Positions 33,763 to 41,806 of a stretch of DNA of 64,000 nucleotides are shown piece after piece. The DNA lies in NCBI RefSeq assembly GCF_014193845.1, contig NZ_JACHZX010000005.1, positions 124,001 through 188,000 of the forward strand, read 5' to 3'. Both the position numbers and the translations under genes were made by a program. Numbering within the stretch: the stretch's first letter is position 1; each line of letters starts with the position of its first letter. This DNA is from Sphingomonas sp. BK345. GTDB lineage: Bacteria > Pseudomonadota > Alphaproteobacteria > Sphingomonadales > Sphingomonadaceae. Below the pieces are notes generated by a model. That model was not told where the DNA came from, did no database searches, and saw only the letters and a list, made by a program, of their open reading frames with translations.

Positions 33763-34623
33763 ATGGACGATCTGATCATCAACTTCGCTCCCACCGGGAT
33801 GGTACCCACCAAGGAGCACACGCCGCACGTCCCAATCACGGTCAGCGAGATCGTCGATGACGTGCTCGCCGCCTATGATCTCGGCGCCGGCATCGCGCAC
33901 CTGCACACGCGCGACGCGCTGTCGGGCGCGCCTGAGGTCAACCCGGACACGTTCGCCGCGATCATCGAGGGCATCCGCCGCCACGCGCCCGATCTGGTCA
34001 TCTGCGTGTCGCTGAGTGGCCGCAACGTCACCGACCCAGAGCTGCGTGCGGCGCCGCTGGGGCTCGACGGCGAGCTCAAGCCCGACATGGGTTCGCTGAC
34101 GCTGTCGTCGCTCAACTTCGTCCAGCAGGCGAGCGTGAACAGCCCGTCGACGATCCAGTTCCTGGCGCGGCGGATGCAGGAGCGCGGCATCATGCCCGAG
34201 CTCGAAGTGTTCGATCTCGGCATGATCAACTACCTTAAATACATGCGCTCCCGCGCGATGCTCACGCCGCCCTTCTATTGCAACGTACTGTTCGGCAACA
34301 TCGCCGGTCTACAGGCGAGCGCCACCGAGCTCGGCGCGGTGGAGGCGGTGATGCCGTCCGATGTCACGTGGGCGGCGGCGGGGATCGGCGCGGCGCAGAC
34401 CCCCGCGGCGTCGCTCGCGGCGGCGCTGGGGCGCCACGTGCGTGTCGGGTTGGAGGACAACATCTGGCTCGACCGCGCACGCGCCACGCTGGCCACCAAT
34501 CGCCAGCTGGTCGAGCGCGTGGTGCGGCTCGCCGAGGTCGCCGAACGGGCGCCGATGTCGCCGGCGCGGATCCGCGAGCTGCTCGGGCTGGCGCCGGGGA
34601 ACGGGCAATATGGGCGGGCGTGA
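33763..34623 (+). CDS. Beta-keto acid cleavage enzyme (BKACE, DUF849/COG3246)
   Basis: TIM-barrel zinc enzyme of the BKACE family. Known members cleave a beta-keto acid with acetyl-CoA, giving acetoacetate and a new CoA ester. The 286 residues show zinc ligands His46 and His48 in IAHLHTRD and Glu231 in RVGLEDNIW. The catalytic Arg227/Asp232 pair is in the same motif, and TGMVPTKEH at 11-19 supplies the conserved Glu18. It starts at 33763; an upstream GTG or ATG frame is ignored. It is the only plus-strand gene in the fucose locus, so its substrate may be a keto acid made there; see findings. Confidence 0.9.
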   Translation: MDDLIINFAPTGMVPTKEHTPHVPITVSEIVDDVLAAYDLGAGIAHLHTRDALSGAPEVNPDTFAAIIEGIRRHAPDLVICVSLSGRNVTDPELRAAPLGLDGELKPDMGSLTLSSLNFVQQASVNSPSTIQFLARRMQERGIMPELEVFDLGMINYLKYMRSRAMLTPPFYCNVLFGNIAGLQASATELGAVEAVMPSDVTWAAAGIGAAQTPAASLAAALGRHVRVGLEDNIWLDRARATLATNRQLVERVVRLAEVAERAPMSPARIRELLGLAPGNGQYGRA

Positions 34624-34650
34624 GGTAAGCGAGGCGGGTGGCTGAGCCGT

Positions 34651-34727
34651 GCGTCGGCGAACGCCGGAGCCCAGTGTTACGCGGAGTTGAGGTAGGTGGC
34701 TCTGGGCTCCTGCATGCGCAGGAGCAC
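34651..34727. repeat. Paired inverted repeat (family C, GCCGGAGCCCAG type)
   Basis: Arms at 34651-34676 and 34700-34727 face each other between the convergent BKACE and mutarotase genes. A second copy is at 43931-44007. The arms share the ...GCNGGAGCCCAG core with families A and B in altered form. Confidence 0.75.
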
Positions 34728-34786
34728 GCCGATGGATCGATTGCCGACGGTTCGTGCGAGCGCCGCGCAAGGCTGCGCCTCGCGCG

Positions 34787-35146
34787 TCAGCCCTGCGCCG
34801 CGAGGTCGAAGATCAAACCCGCCTCGACCCATTTCTCCCCAGCCGCGGCCCAGGGCAGGCGCTGCTGGAAACCGTCCATCAGCGTTTCCCAGGCGACCAC
34901 GTCGGGGTCGGCGGCGTCCGCCCGCGCCTTCGCCGCAGGGTCGAACGCCGCGGTGGCGTCCATCACCATCACGAGCCGGTTGCCGCTGCGGAAGATCTGC
35001 ATCGCGGCGATCCCGGCGGCGCGGATGCTCGCCACCACGGGCCTGGGTACCGCGCCGGCGGCGTGCCACGCCTCGTAGCGCGCGATCGACCCAGGCTCGT
35101 CGACGAGGTCGAGCAGCAGGACGTGGCGCTGGGTCAATTGATCCAC
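34787..35146 (-). CDS. L-rhamnose/L-fucose mutarotase (DUF718 family)
   Basis: A 119-residue ferredoxin-like barrel protein of the RhaM family, which interconverts sugar anomers. Seen: RHVLLLDLVDEPGSIARYEAWH with the conserved Tyr and His, then MQIFRSGNRLVMVMDA and a WETLMDGFQQRLP helix. The GTG at 35146 overlaps the end of the SDR gene by 13 bases. In this locus the likely substrate is L-fucose, supplying the beta-pyranose used by the dehydrogenase. It is the last gene of the tightly packed minus-strand operon. Confidence 0.9.
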   Translation of the reverse strand: MDQLTQRHVLLLDLVDEPGSIARYEAWHAAGAVPRPVVASIRAAGIAAMQIFRSGNRLVMVMDATAAFDPAAKARADAADPDVVAWETLMDGFQQRLPWAAAGEKWVEAGLIFDLAAQG

Positions 35147-35862
35147 CCGCCGTCGATGATGTGTGCCTGTCCGGTGGTGAACGCGGACTCGTCGCTGGCG
35201 AGGTACAGCGCGAGCGCGGCGACTTCCTCGGGCCGCCCGAGCCGCCCCATCGGCTGGCGCGCGGTGAAGTCGGCGCGCGCCTTGGCATAATCGCCGGTGT
35301 CGTGCAGCCGCTGCTGGAGCGAGGGCGAGTCGACCGTGCCTGGGCAGATCGCGTTGCAGCGGATACCGCGCGCGACGAAGTCGGCCGCGACCGACTTGGT
35401 CAGCCCGATCACCGCCGCCTTTGTCGCGCCATAGGCGAAGCGATTGGGGATGCCCTTGATCGAGCTGGCGATCGACGCGACGTTGACGATGCTGCCGCCG
35501 CCGCGCTCCAGCATTGCCGGCAGGAAGGCGCGCACCGTGCGGTACATGGCGGTGACGTTGAGCTCGTTCGAGAAGGCCCAGGCGTCCTCGTCGCAGTCGA
35601 GAATGGTGCCGCTGTGGACGAAGCCGGCGCAGTTGACGAGCACGTCGACCGGCCCGGTCCGCCGCGGCAGCGCGGCGACTGCGGCGGCGTCACGCACGTC
35701 GAGCGCGAGCGTCTCGGCGTCGAGGCCGTCGAGCTTGGCGAGGTCGATGTCGCTGGCGATGACGCGCGCGCCCTCGCGCGCGAACAGCTCGGCGGTGGCG
35801 CGGCCGATGCCCTGGCCCGCGGCGGTGATGAAGGCGGTCTTGCCCGCCAGACGGTCGCTCAC
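35134..35862 (-). CDS. SDR oxidoreductase, probable 2-keto-3-deoxy-L-fuconate dehydrogenase
   Basis: Classical SDR of 242 residues. The GTG at 35862 overlaps the AKR stop (GTGA) and follows GGAG. Cofactor motif is the variant TAAGQGIG, then Asp-rich ASDIDLAKL suggesting NAD, NCAGFVHSG, catalytic Ser in VASIASS, and Y-x3-K in FAYGATKAA. The end is TGQAHIIDGGWIN. In the known Xanthomonas and Burkholderia fucose route an SDR oxidises 2-keto-3-deoxyfuconate to the 2,4-diketo acid, and this gene sits in that operon. Activity on fucose itself is the alternative. Confidence 0.87.
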   Translation of the reverse strand: MSDRLAGKTAFITAAGQGIGRATAELFAREGARVIASDIDLAKLDGLDAETLALDVRDAAAVAALPRRTGPVDVLVNCAGFVHSGTILDCDEDAWAFSNELNVTAMYRTVRAFLPAMLERGGGSIVNVASIASSIKGIPNRFAYGATKAAVIGLTKSVAADFVARGIRCNAICPGTVDSPSLQQRLHDTGDYAKARADFTARQPMGRLGRPEEVAALALYLASDESAFTTGQAHIIDGGWIN

Positions 35863-36842
35863 GCAGATGTCTCCGTTGAAGTTAGGTCGAGCGCGGCGCG
35901 ACAATCGTCCCACAGCTGCTCGGGTATCAGGTGGCGCGCGTAGCGCAGCGTGTCCGCCACCTGCGCTTCGCCGACCAGCCCGGGGATGACGCTCGCCACC
36001 GCCGCCGCGCGCGTGGGAAATTGCAGCGCGGCGGCGGGCAGCGGCACGCCGTGGCGCGCGCAGACCCGCTCCAGCGCGGCGACCCGCTCGACCACCTCGA
36101 CGGGAGCGGGGGCGTAATTGAAGTGGCTGCGCGAGGCACTGCCCTCGACCAGGATCCCACTATTGTACGGGCCGCCGATCACGACGCGCGTGCCGACGCG
36201 TGCGCAGCGATCGAGCAGCGCGGCGGCGGCGTCGGGCTCCAGCAACGTATAACGACCGGCGAGCAGGATCACGTCGAGCTCGACCGCGTCGAGCAGCCGC
36301 TCGCACACCGCGATCTCGTTGACGCCCAATCCGATCGCGTCGATTGCGCCGGCGTCGCGCAGGTCGCGGAGCGCGCGATAGCCACCGTCGAGGAAGGCGC
36401 GCAGGTGGCGCTCGGCCTCGGCGCCGTGGGTCACCTCGCCGAGATCGTGCGCGAACAGCAGCTCGACGCGGTCGCGCCTGAGCCGCGCGAGACTGGCTTC
36501 GTGGCTGCGCAGCACCGCGTCGCGGCCATAGTCGAACACCGGCTCGAGCGGCGGCGCGGCGACGAAGCCGTGGCGCTCGGGCGCTTCGCTGTCGGTCGGC
36601 ACCAGCAGCCGGCCGACCTTGGTCGAGACGATCGCGCGGGCGTCCGGGTCGTGGCGCGCCAGCGCGCGGCCGAGCCGCTCCTCCGCCAGCCCGAAGCCGT
36701 AGTGCGGCGCGACGTCGAAATAGCCGATCTCCGCGGCGAGCGCGGCGGCGACGGTGGCGTCGACGGTGGCGTCGTCCACGGCGCGGTAGAGGTTGCCGAT
36801 CCCGGCACAACCCATGCCGAGCGGCGGCAGCGTCAGCGTCAT
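35859..36842 (-). CDS. Aldo/keto reductase, probable L-fucose dehydrogenase
   Basis: A 327-residue AKR of the D-threo-aldose 1-dehydrogenase (L-fucose dehydrogenase) group. It starts MTLTLPPLGMGCAGIGNLYR. Catalytic tetrad residues appear in FDVAPHYGFGLAEERLG (Asp, Tyr), VSTKVGRLL (Lys) and LLFAHDLGEV (His). GLGVNEIAVCERLL and SVIPGL follow. Start and stop overlap both neighbours by four bases. Predicted step: L-fucose to L-fucono-lactone with NAD(P). Confidence 0.9.
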   Translation of the reverse strand: MTLTLPPLGMGCAGIGNLYRAVDDATVDATVAAALAAEIGYFDVAPHYGFGLAEERLGRALARHDPDARAIVSTKVGRLLVPTDSEAPERHGFVAAPPLEPVFDYGRDAVLRSHEASLARLRRDRVELLFAHDLGEVTHGAEAERHLRAFLDGGYRALRDLRDAGAIDAIGLGVNEIAVCERLLDAVELDVILLAGRYTLLEPDAAAALLDRCARVGTRVVIGGPYNSGILVEGSASRSHFNYAPAPVEVVERVAALERVCARHGVPLPAAALQFPTRAAAVASVIPGLVGEAQVADTLRYARHLIPEQLWDDCRAALDLTSTETSA

Positions 36843-37648
36843 GCGGCGATCCCGTAGGTGGCGCGCGCGGTGCCATCGAACACCGCGGCGTGATGCTCGG
36901 CCGGCACCAGCGCGCGCGCCTGCGCCTGCCAGCCGGCATAGTCGCCCGCGAGCGCGAGCACGGGCCAGTCGCTGCCCCACATCAGCCGGTCGGGCGCGAA
37001 CAGCGCGACCAGCGCGGCGGCGGCGGGCGCGATCGCCGCGGGCGGCTCGGCGGGGCCGCGCTCGGTGAGCAGGCCTGAGAGCTTGCAGCGCACCTGCGGC
37101 AGCGCGGCGAGCGCGGCCATGTCGGCCTGCCACGCGGTCAGATCGCCGAGCACCGGCTTGGCGCCGTGGTCGATCACGATCGTGAGCGCGGGATGCCTCG
37201 CCGCGAGCCGCGCGAGGCTCGGCAGGTGACGCGGGCGCACCAGCGCCTCCAGGACCAGCCCGGCGCGCGCCATCGCGTCCCACAACGCGTCGCGCGCGGG
37301 ATCGTCGTACCAGCCGGCGGCGAGGTCCTGCACCATCGGGCGCAGCGCGCGCATTTTGGGCGCGCGCGCGAGTCGCGCGACCGTGGCGACCGCGTCGGGC
37401 GCGTCCACGTCGACCCAGCCCGTTACCGCGAGCACCTGCGGCTCCCTGGAAGCCACCTCAAGCAGCCACTCGGTGTCGCGCGCGTCGGGCTGCGACTGCA
37501 CCAGCACCACGCCCGCGACCGCCGCCGCGCCGGGCAGCGCGCACCAGTCGTCCATGAGGAAGTCGCGGTGGATCGCGGTGAGGTCGGGCGTCGGCCAGCT
37601 GTGACCGTCGGCGCCGAGGCGCCAGAGGTGGACGTGCGTGTCGATCAC
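36839..37648 (-). CDS. Amidohydrolase, probable L-fuconolactonase (cog3618)
   Basis: TIM-barrel amidohydrolase of 269 residues from the GTG at 37648. Metal-site motifs are IDTHVHLW at the start, IDHGAKP in the middle and WGSDWPV near the end, the set expected for cog3618 lactonases. Family members open L-fucono-1,5-lactone to L-fuconate. Here it lies between the permease and the fucose dehydrogenase, with four-base overlaps on both sides, which supports that step. Confidence 0.92.
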   Translation of the reverse strand: MIDTHVHLWRLGADGHSWPTPDLTAIHRDFLMDDWCALPGAAAVAGVVLVQSQPDARDTEWLLEVASREPQVLAVTGWVDVDAPDAVATVARLARAPKMRALRPMVQDLAAGWYDDPARDALWDAMARAGLVLEALVRPRHLPSLARLAARHPALTIVIDHGAKPVLGDLTAWQADMAALAALPQVRCKLSGLLTERGPAEPPAAIAPAAAALVALFAPDRLMWGSDWPVLALAGDYAGWQAQARALVPAEHHAAVFDGTARATYGIAA

Positions 37649-38874
37649 GCGCGCCCCCGCCGCAGCGACAGCGCGTAGAACAGCACCACCGCGAAACAGG
37701 CCGCGGGCACGACCATGGCGACGATGATCGAGCCGCTGCGGTCCGACACCAGCCCCATCAGCGCCGGGAACACCGCGCCGCCGACGATCGCCATCACCAG
37801 CAGCGCCGCGGCGGACTTGGTCAGCGCGCCGAGGTCGCGCACCGCCTCGGCGAAGATCGTCGGATACATGATCGACATGAAGAAGCTGGTCGCCACCAGC
37901 GCGACGATGCCGACCCCGCCGCCGAGCAGCGCCGCCGCCAGCGTCAGCGCGCCCGCGATCGCGGCGAAGGCGGCGAGCAGCCGCGCGGGCGCGACGCGCG
38001 TCATCAGCGCCGTGCCCGCGAACCGCCCCGCCATGAACAGCACCAGCGACAGTGTCAGGTAATGCGCCGCGGTGCGCTCGCCCGTGCCGGGTACCGCCAC
38101 CTCGCTGTAGCGGATCAGGAAGCTCCAGATGCCGACCTGCGCGCCGACGTAGAAGAATTGTGCCGCGACGCCGCCGCGCACCCGCACCGAGCGCATCACC
38201 GCGGCGAAGTCGCCCGCGGCGCCGACGCCTTCCTCGACGTCGCGTTCGGTCGCGACCGGCGGGAAGGGCGTCAAACGGATCAGCACCGCCCAAACCAGTA
38301 CACCCAGCCCGATGACGAGATAGGGCAACTGCACCGCCGCCGCCTCGGCCGCGCGCGCGGCGTCGCCGGTGACCGGTCCCGACTGGCCCGAGAGGATGAA
38401 CTGGCTGCCGATCAGCACGCCCGTGATCGAGCCGAGCGGGTTGAACGCCTGCGCCAGGTTGAGCCGCCGCGCCGCGCTGTCCTCGCTGCCCAGCTTGGCC
38501 ATCAGCGGGTTGGCCGAGGTCTCGAGGAAGCCGAGCCCGCTCGCGATCACGAACAGCGCGAGCAGGAAGGCGGGGTAGCTCTGCCACGCCGCGGCGGGCC
38601 AGAACATCAGCGCCCCCGCGCCGTACAGCAACAGCCCGAGCAGCACCGCGGCGCGATAGCCGAAGCGCCGCATCGTCAGTGCCGCCGGGATGGCGAGGCA
38701 GAAATAGCCGAGGTAGAAGGCCGACTGCACCAGCCCAGCGCCGAGGTCGCTCAGCACGAACAGCTTCTTGAAATGCGCGATCAGCACGTCGTTGAGGTTG
38801 TTGGCGACGCCCCACAGGAAGAAGAGCGCGACGACGAGCACCAGCGGCAGCCGCCGCATCGGCGCGCCGCTCAT
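37645..38874 (-). CDS. fucP: L-fucose:proton symporter (FucP type)
   Basis: MFS permease of 409 residues with about twelve membrane segments. The first helix carries FFLWGVANNLNDVLIAHFKK with the conserved Asp, and helix 4 carries SGLGFLETSANPLM with the conserved Glu, both characteristic of the FucP branch. LNLAQAFNPLGSITG is also typical. ATG at 38874 overlaps the fucosidase stop (ATGA). Imports L-fucose released in the periplasm. Confidence 0.93.
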   Translation of the reverse strand: MSGAPMRRLPLVLVVALFFLWGVANNLNDVLIAHFKKLFVLSDLGAGLVQSAFYLGYFCLAIPAALTMRRFGYRAAVLLGLLLYGAGALMFWPAAAWQSYPAFLLALFVIASGLGFLETSANPLMAKLGSEDSAARRLNLAQAFNPLGSITGVLIGSQFILSGQSGPVTGDAARAAEAAAVQLPYLVIGLGVLVWAVLIRLTPFPPVATERDVEEGVGAAGDFAAVMRSVRVRGGVAAQFFYVGAQVGIWSFLIRYSEVAVPGTGERTAAHYLTLSLVLFMAGRFAGTALMTRVAPARLLAAFAAIAGALTLAAALLGGGVGIVALVATSFFMSIMYPTIFAEAVRDLGALTKSAAALLVMAIVGGAVFPALMGLVSDRSGSIIVAMVVPAACFAVVLFYALSLRRGRA

Positions 38875-40502
38875 GCCAGCCCGCGCCCATCGACGCGCAC
38901 CGCAGGCACGAACCCGCCCGGCGCGCGCCCGCCCAGGTCGAGTTCGAGCCCGCGCGGCGTCTGGCGGTGCGCGACCGTGCCGCCGCCGAGCAGCGTGACG
39001 CGCTCGACTACCGGGGCGTTCGGACCCGTGCCCAATGCGGCGACGCGCGCGGTGCCGGCGGGCGGCTTGAGGAACAATGCGTACAGCGCGCCGGCGCGCG
39101 TGGTGAAGCGCACGTCCTCGGCGGTGAAGGGCTTGGCGGCCTCCTCGTTCTGCGCGCCGGCGGCGACCCGGGTCGGCCCCTCGCCGTAGATCCGCCACGG
39201 GCGCGAGGCGAAGATTGCCTCACCGTTGATCGCCATCCAGCGCTCCATCGCGTCCAGGATCTTCTCCTCCTCGGCGTCGATCGCGCCGTGACCCGGCTGG
39301 GGGATCGAGAGCAGCAGGTTGCCGTTCTTCGACACGACGTCGGCGAGCCGCTGCACCACGTCCTCGGCGGTCTTGTAGCTGCGGTCGTTGAGCCTGGCGA
39401 CATTGTAGAACCAGTCGCCGATGCAGGTGTCGGTCTGCCACGGCTCGGCGCGCAGCCGGTCGCTGAAGCCGCGCTCGACGTCCTCGACGATGCCGCCGAG
39501 CTGGTGCGACTCCAGCTTCTTGCCGGTCAGCACCACCTCGGGCGCGCCGTGCCACTGGATCGCGCGGTTGTAATAGTCGGCCGCTGCCTCCAGCCCGATC
39601 GCGCCGAACGGCAGCGCGGTATCGTCCATGTAGCAGAGGTCGGGCTTGTACTTCGCCATCAGATCGGCCTGGCGCAGCAGCCATCGGGCGGCGTAGCGCG
39701 GGTCGGCGGAGGGCGGCGTCTCGATCCACTGGCCGTCATGCGCCTCGTGCCACTTGCCCATCGCCGCGGCGGTACGGATGCCGCCGGGCGCGACCATGTG
39801 GCGGCCGGTGTAGAGCTGCTGCGGGTCGAGCCCGTCCCACCAGGTGCCGCGCCCGTCGGCGCGGGTCAGGCGATAGGCGTCGTAGCGCTCGCCTGCGCGC
39901 GGCCCCTCGGGGTCATAGGCGTAGGCGGGCTGGTACCAGTGCCAGGCGTGCGCGGCATGGTTGGACACGCCGAACTTGAGCCCCGCCTGCCGCGCCGCGC
40001 GCTCCCACGTGCCGACCACGTCGCGCTTCGGCCCGACGCGCAGCGAGTTCCAGGCGTGATAGCGGCTGTCGTAGCAGTCGAGATTGTCGTGGTGGCAGGC
40101 GAGCGCCATGAAGTACTTGGCGCCGACGCGCTTGTAGCGCTCGACCAGCGCCTGCGGGTCCCAGCGCTCGGCCTTCCACAGGTTCTGGATGTCCTTCATC
40201 CCGACCTTCGTCGGATGGCCGTAGGTGCGCAGGTGGTGCTCGTAGACGGGATGCCCCTGCATGTAGAGGAAGCGGCCGTACCAATCGCCCTGCTCGGGCA
40301 CCGCCTGCGGCCCCCAGTGCGACCACAGCCCGAGCTTGGCGTCGCGGAACCACTCGGGCACGCGATAGTGCGAGCGCAGCGACTCCCACGTCGGCTGGAC
40401 CGGTCCGCGTACCGCGCCGGTCGGGCTGGCGGCGAGGCCAGAGCGCGCGGCGAGCACCGCGGCCGAGCCGGCGAGGAAGGCGCGGCGCTGGATCGCGGCC
40501 AC
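38871..40502 (-). CDS. Alpha-L-fucosidase (GH29), Tat-exported
   Basis: From the GTG at 40502 (two bases after the SGNH stop) the product is 543 residues. A Tat-like signal is present: IQRRAFLAGSAAVLAARSG. The GH29 barrel starts at WFRDAKLGLWSHWGPQAVPE and has WYGRFLYMQG, KYFMALACHHDNLDCYDS and SRYHAWNSLRVGPKRDVVG. The likely nucleophile Asp is in KPDLCYMDDTALPFG, and the conserved SKNGNLLLSIPQPGHG follows. A C-terminal beta domain ends it. It belongs to the divergent bacterial GH29 branch. Predicted to free L-fucose in the periplasm for FucP. Confidence 0.9.
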   Translation of the reverse strand: MAAIQRRAFLAGSAAVLAARSGLAASPTGAVRGPVQPTWESLRSHYRVPEWFRDAKLGLWSHWGPQAVPEQGDWYGRFLYMQGHPVYEHHLRTYGHPTKVGMKDIQNLWKAERWDPQALVERYKRVGAKYFMALACHHDNLDCYDSRYHAWNSLRVGPKRDVVGTWERAARQAGLKFGVSNHAAHAWHWYQPAYAYDPEGPRAGERYDAYRLTRADGRGTWWDGLDPQQLYTGRHMVAPGGIRTAAAMGKWHEAHDGQWIETPPSADPRYAARWLLRQADLMAKYKPDLCYMDDTALPFGAIGLEAAADYYNRAIQWHGAPEVVLTGKKLESHQLGGIVEDVERGFSDRLRAEPWQTDTCIGDWFYNVARLNDRSYKTAEDVVQRLADVVSKNGNLLLSIPQPGHGAIDAEEEKILDAMERWMAINGEAIFASRPWRIYGEGPTRVAAGAQNEEAAKPFTAEDVRFTTRAGALYALFLKPPAGTARVAALGTGPNAPVVERVTLLGGGTVAHRQTPRGLELDLGGRAPGGFVPAVRVDGRGLA

Positions 40503-40504
40503 GC

Positions 40505-41302
40505 TCAGCGCCCGAGCGCGCGGCGGATCGAGTCGAGCGCGACCGGCGCCATCGCCGCATAGCCCGCCGCGGTGGGGTGGACGCCGTCGCTCGCCAGCCC
40601 CTCGCGCATCGCGCCTTCCGGCGTGGCGAGCACCGGGTGATAGTCGACCCAGGTCGCGCCGCTGCGTCGCGCATAGGCCTTGAGCCAGGCGTTGAGCGCG
40701 GCGATCTGCGGCGCGGGGCGCTTGTCGGGGCTCCACGGGAAGGCAGCGGCGGGCGGGACCGAGGCGAGGATCACCTTGATCCCGTTGGCGCGCGCCAGCT
40801 CGGCCATGCTCTGGATATGGCCCTCGACCGTCTCGATCGTGGCCGCGCCGGTGTTGCCGGCGACGTCGTTGGTGCCCGCCATGATGTGGACCGCCTGTGG
40901 GTGGAGGTCGATCACGTCCTGGCGGAAGCGCAGCAGCATCTGCGACGTGGTCTGGCCGCTGATGCCCCGGTCGATGCGGCCGTCGCGCCAGAAATCGGGC
41001 GCGAGGTTGATCCAATTGTCCGTGATCGAATCGCCCATGAAGACGACGCGTGGCTTCTCCGTCAACGCGCGGTTGGCCGCGGCGTAGCGGCACAGCTGTC
41101 CGTGGTCGCGCGTGAGCATGTGGAGGTTCGCGATCGTCCCCGCGGTTTTGTCCGCCGGTTTTGGGTGTGCGGGGCACGGGTCGGCGACGATGCCCGAGGG
41201 ATCGTCGGCGTACGGATCACCGGGTATCTTCGTCTGCGCCGTCGCGACGGTCGCGGTGGCGAGCAGTGCCGCGGCGGCGGCCCAGCTGATCGATGCGCGC
41301 AA
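40505..41302 (-). CDS. SGNH/GDSL-family hydrolase, secreted (probable acetylesterase)
   Basis: First gene of the fucose operon. The likely start is the TTG at 41302, with GGGAGAGGAAGCG upstream, giving 265 residues with a signal peptide (ISWAAAAALLATATVATAQ). SGNH blocks: VVFMGDSITDNW (Ser), GISGQTT (Gly), AGTNDVAGN (Asn) and SDGVHPTAAG (Asp/His). Enzymes of this type often deacetylate polysaccharides, so removing acetyl groups before fucosidase action is a sensible role. The ATG frame starting at 41440 would lack a signal at its N-terminus. Confidence 0.86.
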   Translation of the reverse strand: MRASISWAAAAALLATATVATAQTKIPGDPYADDPSGIVADPCPAHPKPADKTAGTIANLHMLTRDHGQLCRYAAANRALTEKPRVVFMGDSITDNWINLAPDFWRDGRIDRGISGQTTSQMLLRFRQDVIDLHPQAVHIMAGTNDVAGNTGAATIETVEGHIQSMAELARANGIKVILASVPPAAAFPWSPDKRPAPQIAALNAWLKAYARRSGATWVDYHPVLATPEGAMREGLASDGVHPTAAGYAAMAPVALDSIRRALGR

Positions 41303-41486
41303 CGCTTCCTCTCCCTCGCCCGGCGCCGCCACTCGGTCGGGCAGCGCTCCTCGCGCGACGCTACAACGGGCGGAGGGGCGGACGCAACCGATGATGAAGC
41401 GGACTTTTACTGGTGAACCGAACACCTCGTTTGTCGCCAAACCGACGCTCGGCGCCTCCCGTGGATGGCTGGCGAGGGAACAGCTC

Positions 41487-41660
41487 GCGAGGTGCTTCGA
41501 GACGGCACTTCGACGAGCTTAGTGCCTCCTCAGCGCGAACGGCTGTAGCTCTTCCGCTTTCTTCACAAGCACAGACCGTACCGAGGCCGGTCCCCCGCTT
41601 TCCCGTTCGCGCTGAGGAGAGGCTGAGCTTGTCGAAGCCTCGTCTCGAGGCGCTGCCACG
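41487..41660. repeat. Large paired inverted repeat, TTCGACRAGCTNAG type (family E)
   Basis: Arm one at 41487-41541 (ctcgcgaggtgcttcgagac to tcagcgcgaacg) faces arm two at 41602-41660 (ccgttcgcgctgaggagagg to cgcctcgag-like end), with 60 bases between. It is the main content of the 504-base gap between the SGNH gene and the VOC gene. The 180 bases next to the SGNH start would hold the fucose operon promoter; no boxes were recognised. Confidence 0.8.
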
Positions 41661-41806
41661 TTCAGGGGCCAGGCGGCTAGGGCCGGTAAACGGGCCACGC
41701 CCGACGCTCTTTTCGTCTCCGCGCGACGCCCCGTGACACGCGCGCAAGTGCCAGCTAACCTATCGACCTGACGCTATTTCTTCGGCGCGGCAGGGGAGGG
41801 TCTCAC

